The notes: generated from the sequence alone by a model not told the origin. A stretch of DNA of 7,965 nt from CAVRJC01 sp964505725 (GCA_964505725.1 CAZDJK010000081.1:1-7965); one strand, 5' to 3'. Shown: positions 1 through 6,075, numbered from the stretch's first letter. Numbers and translations: made by a program.

Positions 1-1486
1 CGGTGGGCGCGCGGTACTCGCCGAAGACGTCGCGCAGAGTGTCCGCCCATTCGCCCACGGTCCCGCCGGCGCGCGCGAGCTCGATGCTCGGTGCGACGAG
101 GTCGTCGTCGGACCCCGCCGCGTCGCGCAACGCCACGAGCGCCCGCCCGACCGCGTGCGCGTCCCGCTCCGATCGCCAGTGCGCGAGCTGCTCGACCTGC
201 TCGTGCTCGGCGCGCTCGTCGACCACGAGGATGCCCTCGTCGGTGTCGAGAACCGCCTGCAGTGGGGACGCGGCGGTCTCCGCGAACCGGTTGACGCCGA
301 TCACCGGGGTCTCGCCCGACTCGATGCGGCGTACCCGTTCGGTGTTGCTCGCGACCAGCCGTTGCTTCATCGCGCCGATCATCTCGAACGCGCCGCCGCC
401 GGCGAGCACCCAGTCGAGCTCGGACGTGGCCGCGTCGGCCAGCTCGGTGGTCTTGGCCTCCACCACGTGCGACCCGTCGAACAGGTCGGCGTGTTCGAGC
501 AGGTCGGTCTCGTACGCGAGCACCTGCTGGATCCGCAGCGACCACTGCTGGTCCCAGGGCCGGGGCAGCCCGAGCGCCTCGTTCCACGCAGGGAGCTGCA
601 CCGCGCGGGCGCGCGCGTCCCGCGAGAGCGTCACCCCCAAGGTCTCGAGCACGATGCGCTGCACGTTGTTCTCCGGCTGCGCCTCGGTGAGGCCGAGCGA
701 GTTCACCTGCACGCCGTAGCGGAAGCGACGCAGCTTCTCGTCGGCCACGCCGTAGCGCTCCGCGGTGATGCGGTCCCAGAGCACACGGAACGCCCGGAGC
801 TTGCACATCTCCTCGACGAAGCGGATCCCGGAGTTCACGAAGAACGACATGCGCCCGACGACGGCCGGGAGCTCGTCGGGCGTCACCCGTCCCGAGTCGC
901 GGATTGCGTCGAGCACGCCGATGGCGGTGGCGAGCGCGTACGCGATCTCCTCGACCGGGGTCGCTCCCGCCTCCTGGAGGTGGTAGGAGCACACGTTGAT
1001 CGGGTTCCAACGGGGTGCGAACCGGGTTGCGTGGCACACGAGATCGACGGTGAGACGGCGCGACGCCTCCGGCCCGAAGATGTAGGTGCCGCGGGAGAGG
1101 TACTCCTTGACGATGTCGTTCTGGGTCGTGCCGCTCAGGTCGGTCGGATCGATCCCGTGCTCCGCCGCGAGCGTCACGTACATCGCGTACAACCAGATCG
1201 AGGTGGCGTTGATCGTCATCGACGTGTTGACGCGATCGAGCGGGATGCCGTCGAACAGCGTGCGCATCTCGCCGAGATGCGGAACCGGCACGCCGACCTT
1301 GCCCACCTCGCCGCTCGCGAGCGGGTGGTCGGGGTCGTAGCCGGTCTGCGTCGGGAGGTCGAACGCGACGCTGAGCCCGGTCTGGCCCTTCTGCATGTTG
1401 CTGCGGTACAGATCGTTCGACGCGCGCGCCGACGAGTGGCCCGAGTACGTGCGCATGAGCCACGGATCGTCCTGCACGCTCTCCAT
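1..1486 (-). CDS. meaA: ethylmalonyl-CoA mutase-type (MeaA/Ecm) B12-dependent acyl-CoA mutase, 3' end cut off
   Basis: The reading frame from the ATG at 1486 runs leftwards off the window, giving 495 residues. I translated it by hand. It begins MESVQDDPWLMRTYSGHSSA and contains GLSVAFDLPTQTGYDPDH (38-54), TQNDIVKEYLSRGTYIFGP (121-139), SYHLQEAGATP (167-177; H169 matches the active-site histidine of the mutase family), YGVQVNSLGLTEAQPENN (257-274), QLPAWNEALGLPRPWDQQWS (297-316) and VFGEYRAPT at the edge. From memory this block order matches Methylorubrum MeaA more closely than methylmalonyl-CoA mutase, which lacks the QLPAWNEALGLPRPWDQQW signature. Family knowledge: the enzyme converts ethylmalonyl-CoA to methylsuccinyl-CoA with adenosylcobalamin in the ethylmalonyl-CoA pathway. 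The C-terminal cobalamin domain (DxHxxG) should lie beyond base 1. The start at 1486 gives the usual MeaA N-terminus. An in-frame ATG at 1522 would add 12 residues. No clear Shine-Dalgarno sequence is seen. A different acyl-CoA substrate cannot be excluded. Confidence 0.92.
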   Translation of the reverse strand, partial: MESVQDDPWLMRTYSGHSSARASNDLYRSNMQKGQTGLSVAFDLPTQTGYDPDHPLASGEVGKVGVPVPHLGEMRTLFDGIPLDRVNTSMTINATSIWLYAMYVTLAAEHGIDPTDLSGTTQNDIVKEYLSRGTYIFGPEASRRLTVDLVCHATRFAPRWNPINVCSYHLQEAGATPVEEIAYALATAIGVLDAIRDSGRVTPDELPAVVGRMSFFVNSGIRFVEEMCKLRAFRVLWDRITAERYGVADEKLRRFRYGVQVNSLGLTEAQPENNVQRIVLETLGVTLSRDARARAVQLPAWNEALGLPRPWDQQWSLRIQQVLAYETDLLEHADLFDGSHVVEAKTTELADAATSELDWVLAGGGAFEMIGAMKQRLVASNTERVRRIESGETPVIGVNRFAETAASPLQAVLDTDEGILVVDERAEHEQVEQLAHWRSERDAHAVGRALVALRDAAGSDDDLVAPSIELARAGGTVGEWADTLRDVFGEYRAPT

Positions 1487-1506
1487 TGTCCCAGAGTGGA
1501 GGCGGC

Positions 1507-1512
1507 TAGCGT
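1507..1512 (+). promoter_or_regulatory. -10 box (TAGCGT) for a leaderless S51-like transcript
   Basis: TAGCGT fits the actinobacterial -10 consensus TANNNT. It ends 8 bases before the ATG at 1521, so transcription could begin at or next to the start codon. No Shine-Dalgarno sequence precedes that ATG. The same 8-base spacing is seen before the isomerase and lysC. No convincing -35 box is seen. This is inferred from sequence only. Confidence 0.5.
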
Positions 1513-1520
1513 GCACGCGC

Positions 1521-2222
1521 ATGAGCCGAGCGCGCGCCGTCGGACCGCTCGCGCTCGTCGGCGGCGGGGAATGGGGCGACGGCTTGCGCGAGCTCGACGC
1601 CCAGCTCGGGTCCGACGGCGGTGCCGACGAGGTCGTCGTGCTCCCGACCGCGGCCGCGTTCGAGCATCCCGACCGGGTCGGGGAGCGCGCGACCGCGTAC
1701 TTCCGGGAGCTCGGGCTCGCCACCAACGTGTTGGCGGTCCTGCACCGCGCCGAGGCCGAGGACGCCAAGACGGCGTCGATCGTGCGCAAGGCGCGCTTCG
1801 TGTACCTCGCTGACGGCTCGCCGCTCCATCTCCGGTCGGTGCTCAAGGACTCCGCGCTGTTCGAAGCGCTCCTCGCCGCGTACCACGGCGGGGCCGCGGT
1901 CGCCGCGTCCGGCGCGGGGGCGACGCTCCTGTGCGATCCCATGGTCGACCCGCGAGGCGGCGCCTACACCGTCGGCCTCGGCGTGGTGAGGAACCTCGCG
2001 GTGTTCCCGTACCACGGGACCGCCGCCGACCACCTGCGGGCGCGCTCCATCGACCTGCTGCCGAAGGGCGCGACTCTCGTCGGCATCGACGAGCAGACCG
2101 CCCTGGTGCAGCGCGGCGGCGAGTGGACCGCCGCCGGCCGCGGCGAGGTCACCGTGTACGGCGCCGACGGGAGCGCGACGCGCTACGCGTCGGGCGCCGT
2201 GGTGCCGAACCTGCCGACTTAG
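1521..2222 (+). CDS. peptidase S51 / cyanophycinase-like class I glutamine amidotransferase-fold protein, possibly inactive
   Basis: This 233-residue soluble protein has no signal peptide or membrane segment. It opens with an ALVGGGEW strand-turn (11-18), followed by VVVLPTAAAF, FVYLADGSPLHLRSVL, a nucleophile-elbow region AAVAASGAGATLLCDPMVDP with S130 and G131, FPYHGT (H165) and GIDEQTALV (188-196). Order and length fit the S51 family (PepE and cyanophycinase relatives). In the family the elbow reads x-S-A-G-A with the serine as nucleophile. Here it reads S-G-A-G-A, so the nucleophile position is Gly131 and the serine lies one residue earlier. The protein may therefore be non-catalytic or use a shifted serine, and the substrate is unknown. 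The start at 1521 was chosen because upstream in-frame ATGs lie inside meaA and because the -10 box fits 1521. It is divergent from meaA and its stop overlaps the isomerase stop. Confidence 0.83.
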   Translation: MSRARAVGPLALVGGGEWGDGLRELDAQLGSDGGADEVVVLPTAAAFEHPDRVGERATAYFRELGLATNVLAVLHRAEAEDAKTASIVRKARFVYLADGSPLHLRSVLKDSALFEALLAAYHGGAAVAASGAGATLLCDPMVDPRGGAYTVGLGVVRNLAVFPYHGTAADHLRARSIDLLPKGATLVGIDEQTALVQRGGEWTAAGRGEVTVYGADGSATRYASGAVVPNLPT

Positions 2223-3016
2223 GGCGCCGCGGTCGTGGTGGTCGCGGACGAGCCCGGCGCGTTGCTGCTGATGGTCACGCCGAGCACGTAGACCTTGCCG
2301 GTGGTCGTGCCCGACGCCGAGCCGAACTTCTTGTTGATCCCCTCCGCGATCGCGAGGCCCTTGGCGTCCATCTGGCCGAGGATGGAGTACTTGTACGGCG
2401 GGCCGCCTGCGTTCAGCTGCGCGGCGCCGCCCTTCACGGTGAGGAAGAACTGGGACCCCGTGGTCCCGCTCCCCGCGTTCGCCATCGCCACCGAGCCGGT
2501 CTTGTACGGCGTCGTCGGCGGCTCGTCGGGCAGGGAGTAGCCGGGACCCCCGGATCCGGTGCCGGTCGGGTCGCCGCCCTGGTCCACGAAGTTGGTCACG
2601 ATCCGGTGGAAGTCGGTCCCGTTGTAGAAGCCCTGCTGGGCCAGGAACACGAAGCTGTTGACGGTCTGCGGGGCGGCGGCGGCGTCGAGCGCGATGTGGA
2701 TGGTCCCGCAGCTCGTCTTCATGGCGGCCGTGTACTTCGCGGTGGTGTCGATGGTCATCGGCGGCGCCGCCGAGAACGTCGGGGGCGTGGCCGGCTTGGC
2801 CGGGACGGCGGACGAGCACGTGATCGCAGCCGCCTCGTCGCTGCCGCTGTTCGACGTCAGCTGCACCACGACGAAGATCACGACGAGCGGCGCCAGGATG
2901 ATCGCCACCGTGCGACCGGTGCGCCAGCGCTTCCGGCGCTGCTCCTCCCGGCGCTGCGCCTCGCGACGCAGCTCGCGGTTGATGCGTTGACGCTCGCGCT
3001 TGGTGGCCTTCGGCAC
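2219..3016 (-). CDS. membrane-anchored cyclophilin-type peptidyl-prolyl cis-trans isomerase
   Basis: This 265-residue protein starts at a GTG (3016). Residues 3-35 are a highly basic, probably helical stretch rich in Arg, Lys, Glu and Gln. Residues 36-54 form one membrane helix (TVAIILAPLVVIFVVVQLT), so the rest is predicted to lie outside the cytoplasm. A cyclophilin domain fills about 99-250: SCGTIHIAL, TVNSFVFLAQQGFYNGTDFH, FVDQGGDPTGTGSGGPGY, VAMANAGSGTTGSQFFLTV and YSILGQM. R138, Q146, Q189 and F191 match human cyclophilin A R55, Q63, Q111 and F113, so the active site looks intact. The tail (251-265) is Ser/Thr/Ala-rich. The role is proline isomerisation of exported or envelope proteins. 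Actinobacteria commonly carry such basic-N-terminus anchored cyclophilins. The frame stays open far upstream, but the coding similarity begins at this GTG and a -10 box sits just before it. It is divergent from lysC. Confidence 0.94.
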   Translation of the reverse strand: MPKATKRERQRINRELRREAQRREEQRRKRWRTGRTVAIILAPLVVIFVVVQLTSNSGSDEAAAITCSSAVPAKPATPPTFSAAPPMTIDTTAKYTAAMKTSCGTIHIALDAAAAPQTVNSFVFLAQQGFYNGTDFHRIVTNFVDQGGDPTGTGSGGPGYSLPDEPPTTPYKTGSVAMANAGSGTTGSQFFLTVKGGAAQLNAGGPPYKYSILGQMDAKGLAIAEGINKKFGSASGTTTGKVYVLGVTISSNAPGSSATTTTAAP

Positions 3017-3024
3017 GGCGGGCG

Positions 3025-3030
3025 AGTCTA
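3025..3030 (-). promoter_or_regulatory. -10 box (TAGACT) for the isomerase gene, leaderless type
   Basis: On the minus strand TAGACT (3030 to 3025) is followed by exactly 8 bases and then the GTG at 3016. It fits TANNNT, and no ribosome-binding sequence lies between. A transcript starting at or beside the GTG is likely. There is no clear -35 box. It shares the 69-base intergenic region with the lysC promoter on the other strand. Confidence 0.55.
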
Positions 3031-3071
3031 CCGACGCGATTTCCGGGCCGAGGCGCACGGGGAGGCGCCGG

Positions 3072-3077
3072 TACCAT
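3072..3077 (+). promoter_or_regulatory. -10 box (TACCAT) for lysC-asd, leaderless type
   Basis: TACCAT fits TANNNT and is followed by exactly 8 bases (3078-3085) and the lysC GTG at 3086. No Shine-Dalgarno sequence is present. If transcription starts at the GTG there is no leader, which rules out a lysine riboswitch or attenuator. Control would then rest on promoter strength and on feedback inhibition of the enzyme. No convincing -35 box is seen at the usual distance. Confidence 0.55.
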
Positions 3078-3085
3078 CGGTCGCG

Positions 3086-4303
3086 GTGAGCCTCATCGTC
3101 CAGAAATTCGGCGGCACGTCGGTCGTCGACGCCGAGCGCATCCGCGCCGTCGCCGACCACATCGTGCGGACCCGCCGCGCCGGCGACGACGTCGTCGTGG
3201 TCGTCTCGGCCATGGGACGGACCACCGACGACCTCGAGCGGCTCGCCCACGACGTCTCGGCCGAGCCGTCGGCCCGCGAGATGGACATGCTGCTCACCGC
3301 GGGCGAGCGCATCTCCATCGCCCTGTTGTGTATGGCGGTGATCGACCTCGGCGAGCCGGCGGTGAGCTTCACCGGGTCCCAGGCGGGAATCGTCACCGAC
3401 ACCGCCCACCGCAAGGCCAAGATCGTGGAGATCCGGGCCGATCGCATCAGCGACGCGGTCGGCGCCGGGAGCATCGCGGTGGTCGCCGGATTCCAGGGCG
3501 TCTCCACCGCGAGCGACGTCACCACGCTCGGCCGCGGCGGCTCCGACACCACTGCGGTCGCTCTGGCTGCCGCGCTCGGCGCCGACGTGTGCGAGATCTA
3601 CACCGACGTCTCGGGCGTATTCACGGCCGACCCGCGCATCGTCCCCGAGGCCCGCCGGCTCGAGCGGCTCTCGTACGACGAGATGCTCGAGATGGCCGCC
3701 ACGGGCGGCCGGGTCCTCGCGCTGCGCTCGGTCGAGTTCGCCCGGAACTACGGCGTGCAGGTCCACGTGCGCTCCAGCTTCACGTGGGAGGTCGGCACCT
3801 GGATTCGCGAGGAGGAGGCCGAGATGGAGCAGCCGATCATCTCCGGTGTCACCCACGACACCTCGGAGGCCAAGGTCACGATCTTCCACGTGCCCGACCG
3901 CCCCGGCATCGCGGCGACGCTCTTCCGCGCCCTCGCGGACGAGAACGTCAACGTCGACATGATCGAGCAGAACGTCTCCACCCAGGGTCATACCGACATC
4001 TCGTTCACGGTGCCGAAGGACGAGCTGGACGGTGCGATGGAGGTGGTCGACAAGGTCGTCGTCGAGATCGACGCCGGCGGCGCGAGCTTCGACGACGCGG
4101 TCGGACGAGTGTCGCTCGTGGGCGCGGGCATGAAGACCAATCCCGGCGTCGCCGCGCAGATGTTCGAGACCCTGGCGGCAGAGGGTGTGAACATCGAGAT
4201 GATCAGCACCTCCACCATCCGCATCTCGTGCGTCGTGCACGAGAGCGACGTCGAGCGCGCGGTGCGCGCGCTGCATCAGTCCTTCGAGCTGGGCGCGGTG
4301 TGA
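3086..4303 (+). CDS. lysC: aspartokinase (alpha subunit, full length)
   Basis: This 405-residue aspartate kinase phosphorylates L-aspartate with ATP, the first step to lysine/diaminopimelate, threonine and methionine. The kinase domain spans about 1-245 with KFGGTS (7-12, catalytic K7), TAGERIS (71-77, E74), LGRGGSDTT (148-156) and YTDVSGVFTADPR (172-184). Two ACT-type regulatory modules follow, at about 263-335 (VTIFHVPDRPGIAATLF onward) and about 342-400 (VSLVGAGMKTNPGVAAQMF, ISTSTIRISCVV). This is the domain order of class I-like actinobacterial and Bacillus aspartokinases. In that family threonine and lysine bind at the ACT interfaces for feedback control, which is inferred here. The GTG start places KFGGTS at the usual distance from the N-terminus and sits 8 bases behind a -10 box. 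The stop TGA shares its last base with the asd ATG, so the two genes are very likely co-transcribed and translationally coupled. An in-frame internal start probably yields a beta subunit. Confidence 0.97.
   Translation: MSLIVQKFGGTSVVDAERIRAVADHIVRTRRAGDDVVVVVSAMGRTTDDLERLAHDVSAEPSAREMDMLLTAGERISIALLCMAVIDLGEPAVSFTGSQAGIVTDTAHRKAKIVEIRADRISDAVGAGSIAVVAGFQGVSTASDVTTLGRGGSDTTAVALAAALGADVCEIYTDVSGVFTADPRIVPEARRLERLSYDEMLEMAATGGRVLALRSVEFARNYGVQVHVRSSFTWEVGTWIREEEAEMEQPIISGVTHDTSEAKVTIFHVPDRPGIAATLFRALADENVNVDMIEQNVSTQGHTDISFTVPKDELDGAMEVVDKVVVEIDAGGASFDDAVGRVSLVGAGMKTNPGVAAQMFETLAAEGVNIEMISTSTIRISCVVHESDVERAVRALHQSFELGAV
3810..3818 (+). promoter_or_regulatory. internal Shine-Dalgarno sequence for the aspartokinase beta subunit
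   Basis: AGGAGGAGG lies inside lysC, with its last AGGAGG (3813-3818) five bases before the in-frame ATG at 3824. It is the best Shine-Dalgarno match I found in the window, although the surrounding codons (GAG GAG GAG, a run of glutamates) could explain it by chance. Its spacing is ideal and its place matches the known internal start in relatives. Confidence 0.6.
3824..4303 (+). CDS. lysC: aspartokinase beta subunit from an internal in-frame start in lysC
   Basis: Initiation at Met247 of the aspartokinase gives a 159-residue protein starting MEQPIISGVTHDTSEAKV that holds only the two ACT regulatory modules. In Corynebacterium glutamicum and Bacillus subtilis the regulatory subunit arises from such an internal start, and the enzyme is an alpha2-beta2 complex inhibited by lysine plus threonine. 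The C. glutamicum beta start, as I recall it, reads MEEAVLTGVATDKSEAKV and aligns residue for residue at this Met. A strong Shine-Dalgarno sequence precedes the ATG. What is seen is the ATG, its spacing and the alignment. Actual production of the subunit is inferred. The alternative is a single-chain homodimeric enzyme in which this Met is only internal. Confidence 0.6.
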   Translation: MEQPIISGVTHDTSEAKVTIFHVPDRPGIAATLFRALADENVNVDMIEQNVSTQGHTDISFTVPKDELDGAMEVVDKVVVEIDAGGASFDDAVGRVSLVGAGMKTNPGVAAQMFETLAAEGVNIEMISTSTIRISCVVHESDVERAVRALHQSFELGAV

Positions 4304-5343
4304 TGGATGAGCGCGGCGTGGCCGTCGGTGTCGTCGGTGCGACCGGCGTCGTCGGTCGGGAGATGCTCCGTCTCCTCGACGACCGCCACTTCCCGGTGCG
4401 GGAGCTGCGCGCCTATGCCTCCTCCCGGTCGGAAGGGCGCACGCTCCCATTCGGCGAGGACGAAGTGGTGTGCGAGGTGCTGGGTGACGGATGCTTCGAC
4501 GGGCTCGACCTCGTCGTGATCGACGTCGACGACCCGCTCGCGCTCGAGTGGGCGCCGCGGGCGGTGGCCGCCGGAGCGCGTGTGATCGACAACTCCGCCG
4601 CGTTCCGCATGGAGCCCGACGTCCCCCTCGTGGTCGCCGAGGTCAATCCGGGCGACCTGCGCGAACTCCCGCGTGGGATCGCGTCGTGCCCGAACTGCAC
4701 CACGGCCATCCCGATGGTGGCGCTCGCGCCGCTGCACCGGGCCGCCGGGATCGAGCGGATGGTGGTCGCCACGTACCAGTCGGTGTCCGGTGCGGGCCAG
4801 CCCGGGGTCCAGGAGCTCGACGAGCAGTGGACCAAGCAGGCCGGGCGCACCGAGACGCTCATGCGCGCCGGCGTGCTGGACGCGGTCGAGCCCGGGCAGG
4901 TGTGGGACCGGCCCATCGCCGGCAACGTGATCCCGCTCGCGGGCTCGCTGCGTGACTCCGGCTACACGTCGGAGGAGTGGAAGTTCGTCCGCGAGAGCCG
5001 CAAGATCCTCCATGCCCCCGAGCTGCGGGTCAGCGCCACGTGCGTCCGGGTGCCGGTGTACGTCGGGCACGCGGTGGCCGTGAACGTGCAGTTCGCCCGC
5101 CCGCTCGGGCGGGAGGAGGCGGTCGAGCTGCTCGCCGCCGCGCCGGGTGTCGCGCTCGTCGACGGCGGCGACGGGTACCCCACGCCCCTCGAGGCCGCCG
5201 GTGTCGATCCGGTGCTGGTGGGCCGCGTCCGAGAGGACCCGTCACAGGACCGCACGCTCGACCTGTGGGTCACCGGCGACAACCTGCGCAAGGGCGCCGC
5301 GCTCAACGCGGTGCAGCTCGCCGAGCTACTGCTCGAGCTCTGA
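4303..5343 (+). CDS. asd: aspartate-semialdehyde dehydrogenase
   Basis: This 346-residue enzyme reduces L-aspartyl-4-phosphate to L-aspartate-4-semialdehyde with NADPH, directly after aspartokinase. The N-terminal Rossmann segment is VAVGVVGATGVVGREMLRLL (6-25), followed by RAYASSRSEGRTL and VIDNSAAFRM. The active-site region is SCPNCTTAIPM, with catalytic Cys132 in PNCTT. YQSVSGAGQPG follows, and RVPVYVGHAVAVNV contains H256, the likely general base. DNLRKGAALNAVQLAE closes the protein. The length is normal for the bacterial Asd family. The ATG at 4303 overlaps the lysC stop (TGATG), so translation is likely coupled. A GTG one codon earlier is possible but gives no better fit. It is unusual that Cys129 stands where many relatives have Asn (ANPNC), making a CPNC motif with the catalytic cysteine. 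The 3' end overlaps the convergent channel gene by 18 bases. Confidence 0.97.
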   Translation: MDERGVAVGVVGATGVVGREMLRLLDDRHFPVRELRAYASSRSEGRTLPFGEDEVVCEVLGDGCFDGLDLVVIDVDDPLALEWAPRAVAAGARVIDNSAAFRMEPDVPLVVAEVNPGDLRELPRGIASCPNCTTAIPMVALAPLHRAAGIERMVVATYQSVSGAGQPGVQELDEQWTKQAGRTETLMRAGVLDAVEPGQVWDRPIAGNVIPLAGSLRDSGYTSEEWKFVRESRKILHAPELRVSATCVRVPVYVGHAVAVNVQFARPLGREEAVELLAAAPGVALVDGGDGYPTPLEAAGVDPVLVGRVREDPSQDRTLDLWVTGDNLRKGAALNAVQLAELLLEL

Positions 5344-6030
5344 GGAGCGGTCCACCCCGTAGAGGGCGACGAGGCGCGCGACGAGCGTCACGAGGAACAC
5401 CTGGCCGGCCATCGCCTCGATCGTCACCAGCACCCGCCCGACGTCGGAGCGCGCGGTGAGATCGCCGAAGCCGAGGGTCGTGAGCACCACGAAGCTGAAG
5501 TAGAGGAAGTCGATGTTGCTGGCGATCACCTTCTGGGCGAAGAACTGGCCGGTCTGGATGTCGTTCACGCCCGCGTAGATGCCCGCGAACGCGAGGCCGA
5601 GCAGGACGTATACGCAGATCGCGCCGAGGAGTGTCTCGCGGCCGACCACGCGGTGGCGCAGGATGCGGGCGACGACCACGAACGGCGCCGCAATCAACAG
5701 CACGAACATGATGAACATGGTGCCGTCGTTGCCGTGGCGCCCGAACAGCGCCTGGAGGAACGTCGTGAGCAGCACGAACGCTACGAGGGCGGCGCTGATG
5801 CGGAAGGCACGGCCCCGGAAATGCGACGTGTACAGCGCGAGCATGAGCACCGCTCCGAGCAGCGCCGACACGATGAACCGGCTCCACAACCCCTTGTCGA
5901 GCAGCGCCATCACCACGTAGGTGACGATGATCAGCGCGAGGAGGACGCTGTAGCTGTCACCCCTGCGGGCGCGCGCGAGGACGCTCTCCCGGGCGCGCCG
6001 CAGCGACTCTGCGCTCGGGGTCTCGGCCAT
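5326..6030 (-). CDS. six-helix potassium-channel-like membrane protein (Ion_trans_2 type pore), copy A
   Basis: This 234-residue integral membrane protein has a short basic cytoplasmic N-terminus (RRARESVLARARRGD). Hydrophobic segments lie at about 26-44, 52-68, 76-95, 104-122, 133-153 and 198-224, with a re-entrant pore loop at 172-192 between the last two. The pore reads YFSFVVLTTLGFGDLTAR with the filter T185-L186-G187-F188-G189-D190, a variant of the potassium signature TVGYGD. No arginine-rich S4 helix is seen, so voltage gating is not supported. There is no RCK or cyclic-nucleotide domain, since the C-terminal tail is only about ten residues. A role in potassium conductance is likely by family. 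Gating and partners are unknown. It is a paralogue of the gene just upstream (45-base gap) and probably lies in the same transcript. No clear promoter or Shine-Dalgarno sequence precedes the ATG at 6030. Confidence 0.88.
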   Translation of the reverse strand: MAETPSAESLRRARESVLARARRGDSYSVLLALIIVTYVVMALLDKGLWSRFIVSALLGAVLMLALYTSHFRGRAFRISAALVAFVLLTTFLQALFGRHGNDGTMFIMFVLLIAAPFVVVARILRHRVVGRETLLGAICVYVLLGLAFAGIYAGVNDIQTGQFFAQKVIASNIDFLYFSFVVLTTLGFGDLTARSDVGRVLVTIEAMAGQVFLVTLVARLVALYGVDRSSELEQ

Positions 6031-6075
6031 GACGAAAATGCTGGCACGCGCCGCGCGCCGAGCCGGTGATGGGCC

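Noticed and set aside
1495..1500. TCCACT, 8 bases before the mutase ATG on the minus strand, as a -10 box
   Set aside because: It has the right spacing but C in place of the highly conserved second A of TANNNT, so it is not called as a promoter.
1487..1520. Cobalamin riboswitch before the B12-dependent mutase
   Set aside because: The 34-base gap is far too short and contains no B12-box-like sequence.
155..1813. Long open frame on the plus strand through the mutase gene
   Set aside because: It encodes an Arg/Ala/Asp-rich sequence with no family likeness and lies opposite the clear mutase gene. Such antisense frames are expected at this GC content.
1506..3077. Second long minus-strand frame over the S51 and isomerase genes
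   Set aside because: The product is His/Arg/Gly-rich and low in complexity, with no motif. It overlaps two well-supported genes in other frames.
3017..3085. Lysine riboswitch or leader peptide before lysC
   Set aside because: The gap is 69 bases and the apparent start of transcription is at or next to the GTG, leaving no leader.
4323..4358. Repeated GTCGTCGGT-like units near the asd start
   Set aside because: They encode the glycine-rich nucleotide-binding loop (VGVVGATGVVG). Codon bias explains the repetition.
3017..4450. Upstream extension of the isomerase frame across lysC into asd
   Set aside because: The frame is open by GC bias only. Recognisable sequence begins at the GTG at 3016, which has its own -10 box, and the extension is antisense to lysC and asd.
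5321..5350. Possible bidirectional terminator between asd and channel A
   Set aside because: Only short palindromes such as GAGCTC and CTCGAG are present, with no stable stem-loop and no T-run.
6031..6075. Promoter between the two channel genes
   Set aside because: No TANNNT sits at a suitable distance from the ATG at 6030. The 45-base gap is better read as an operon spacer.
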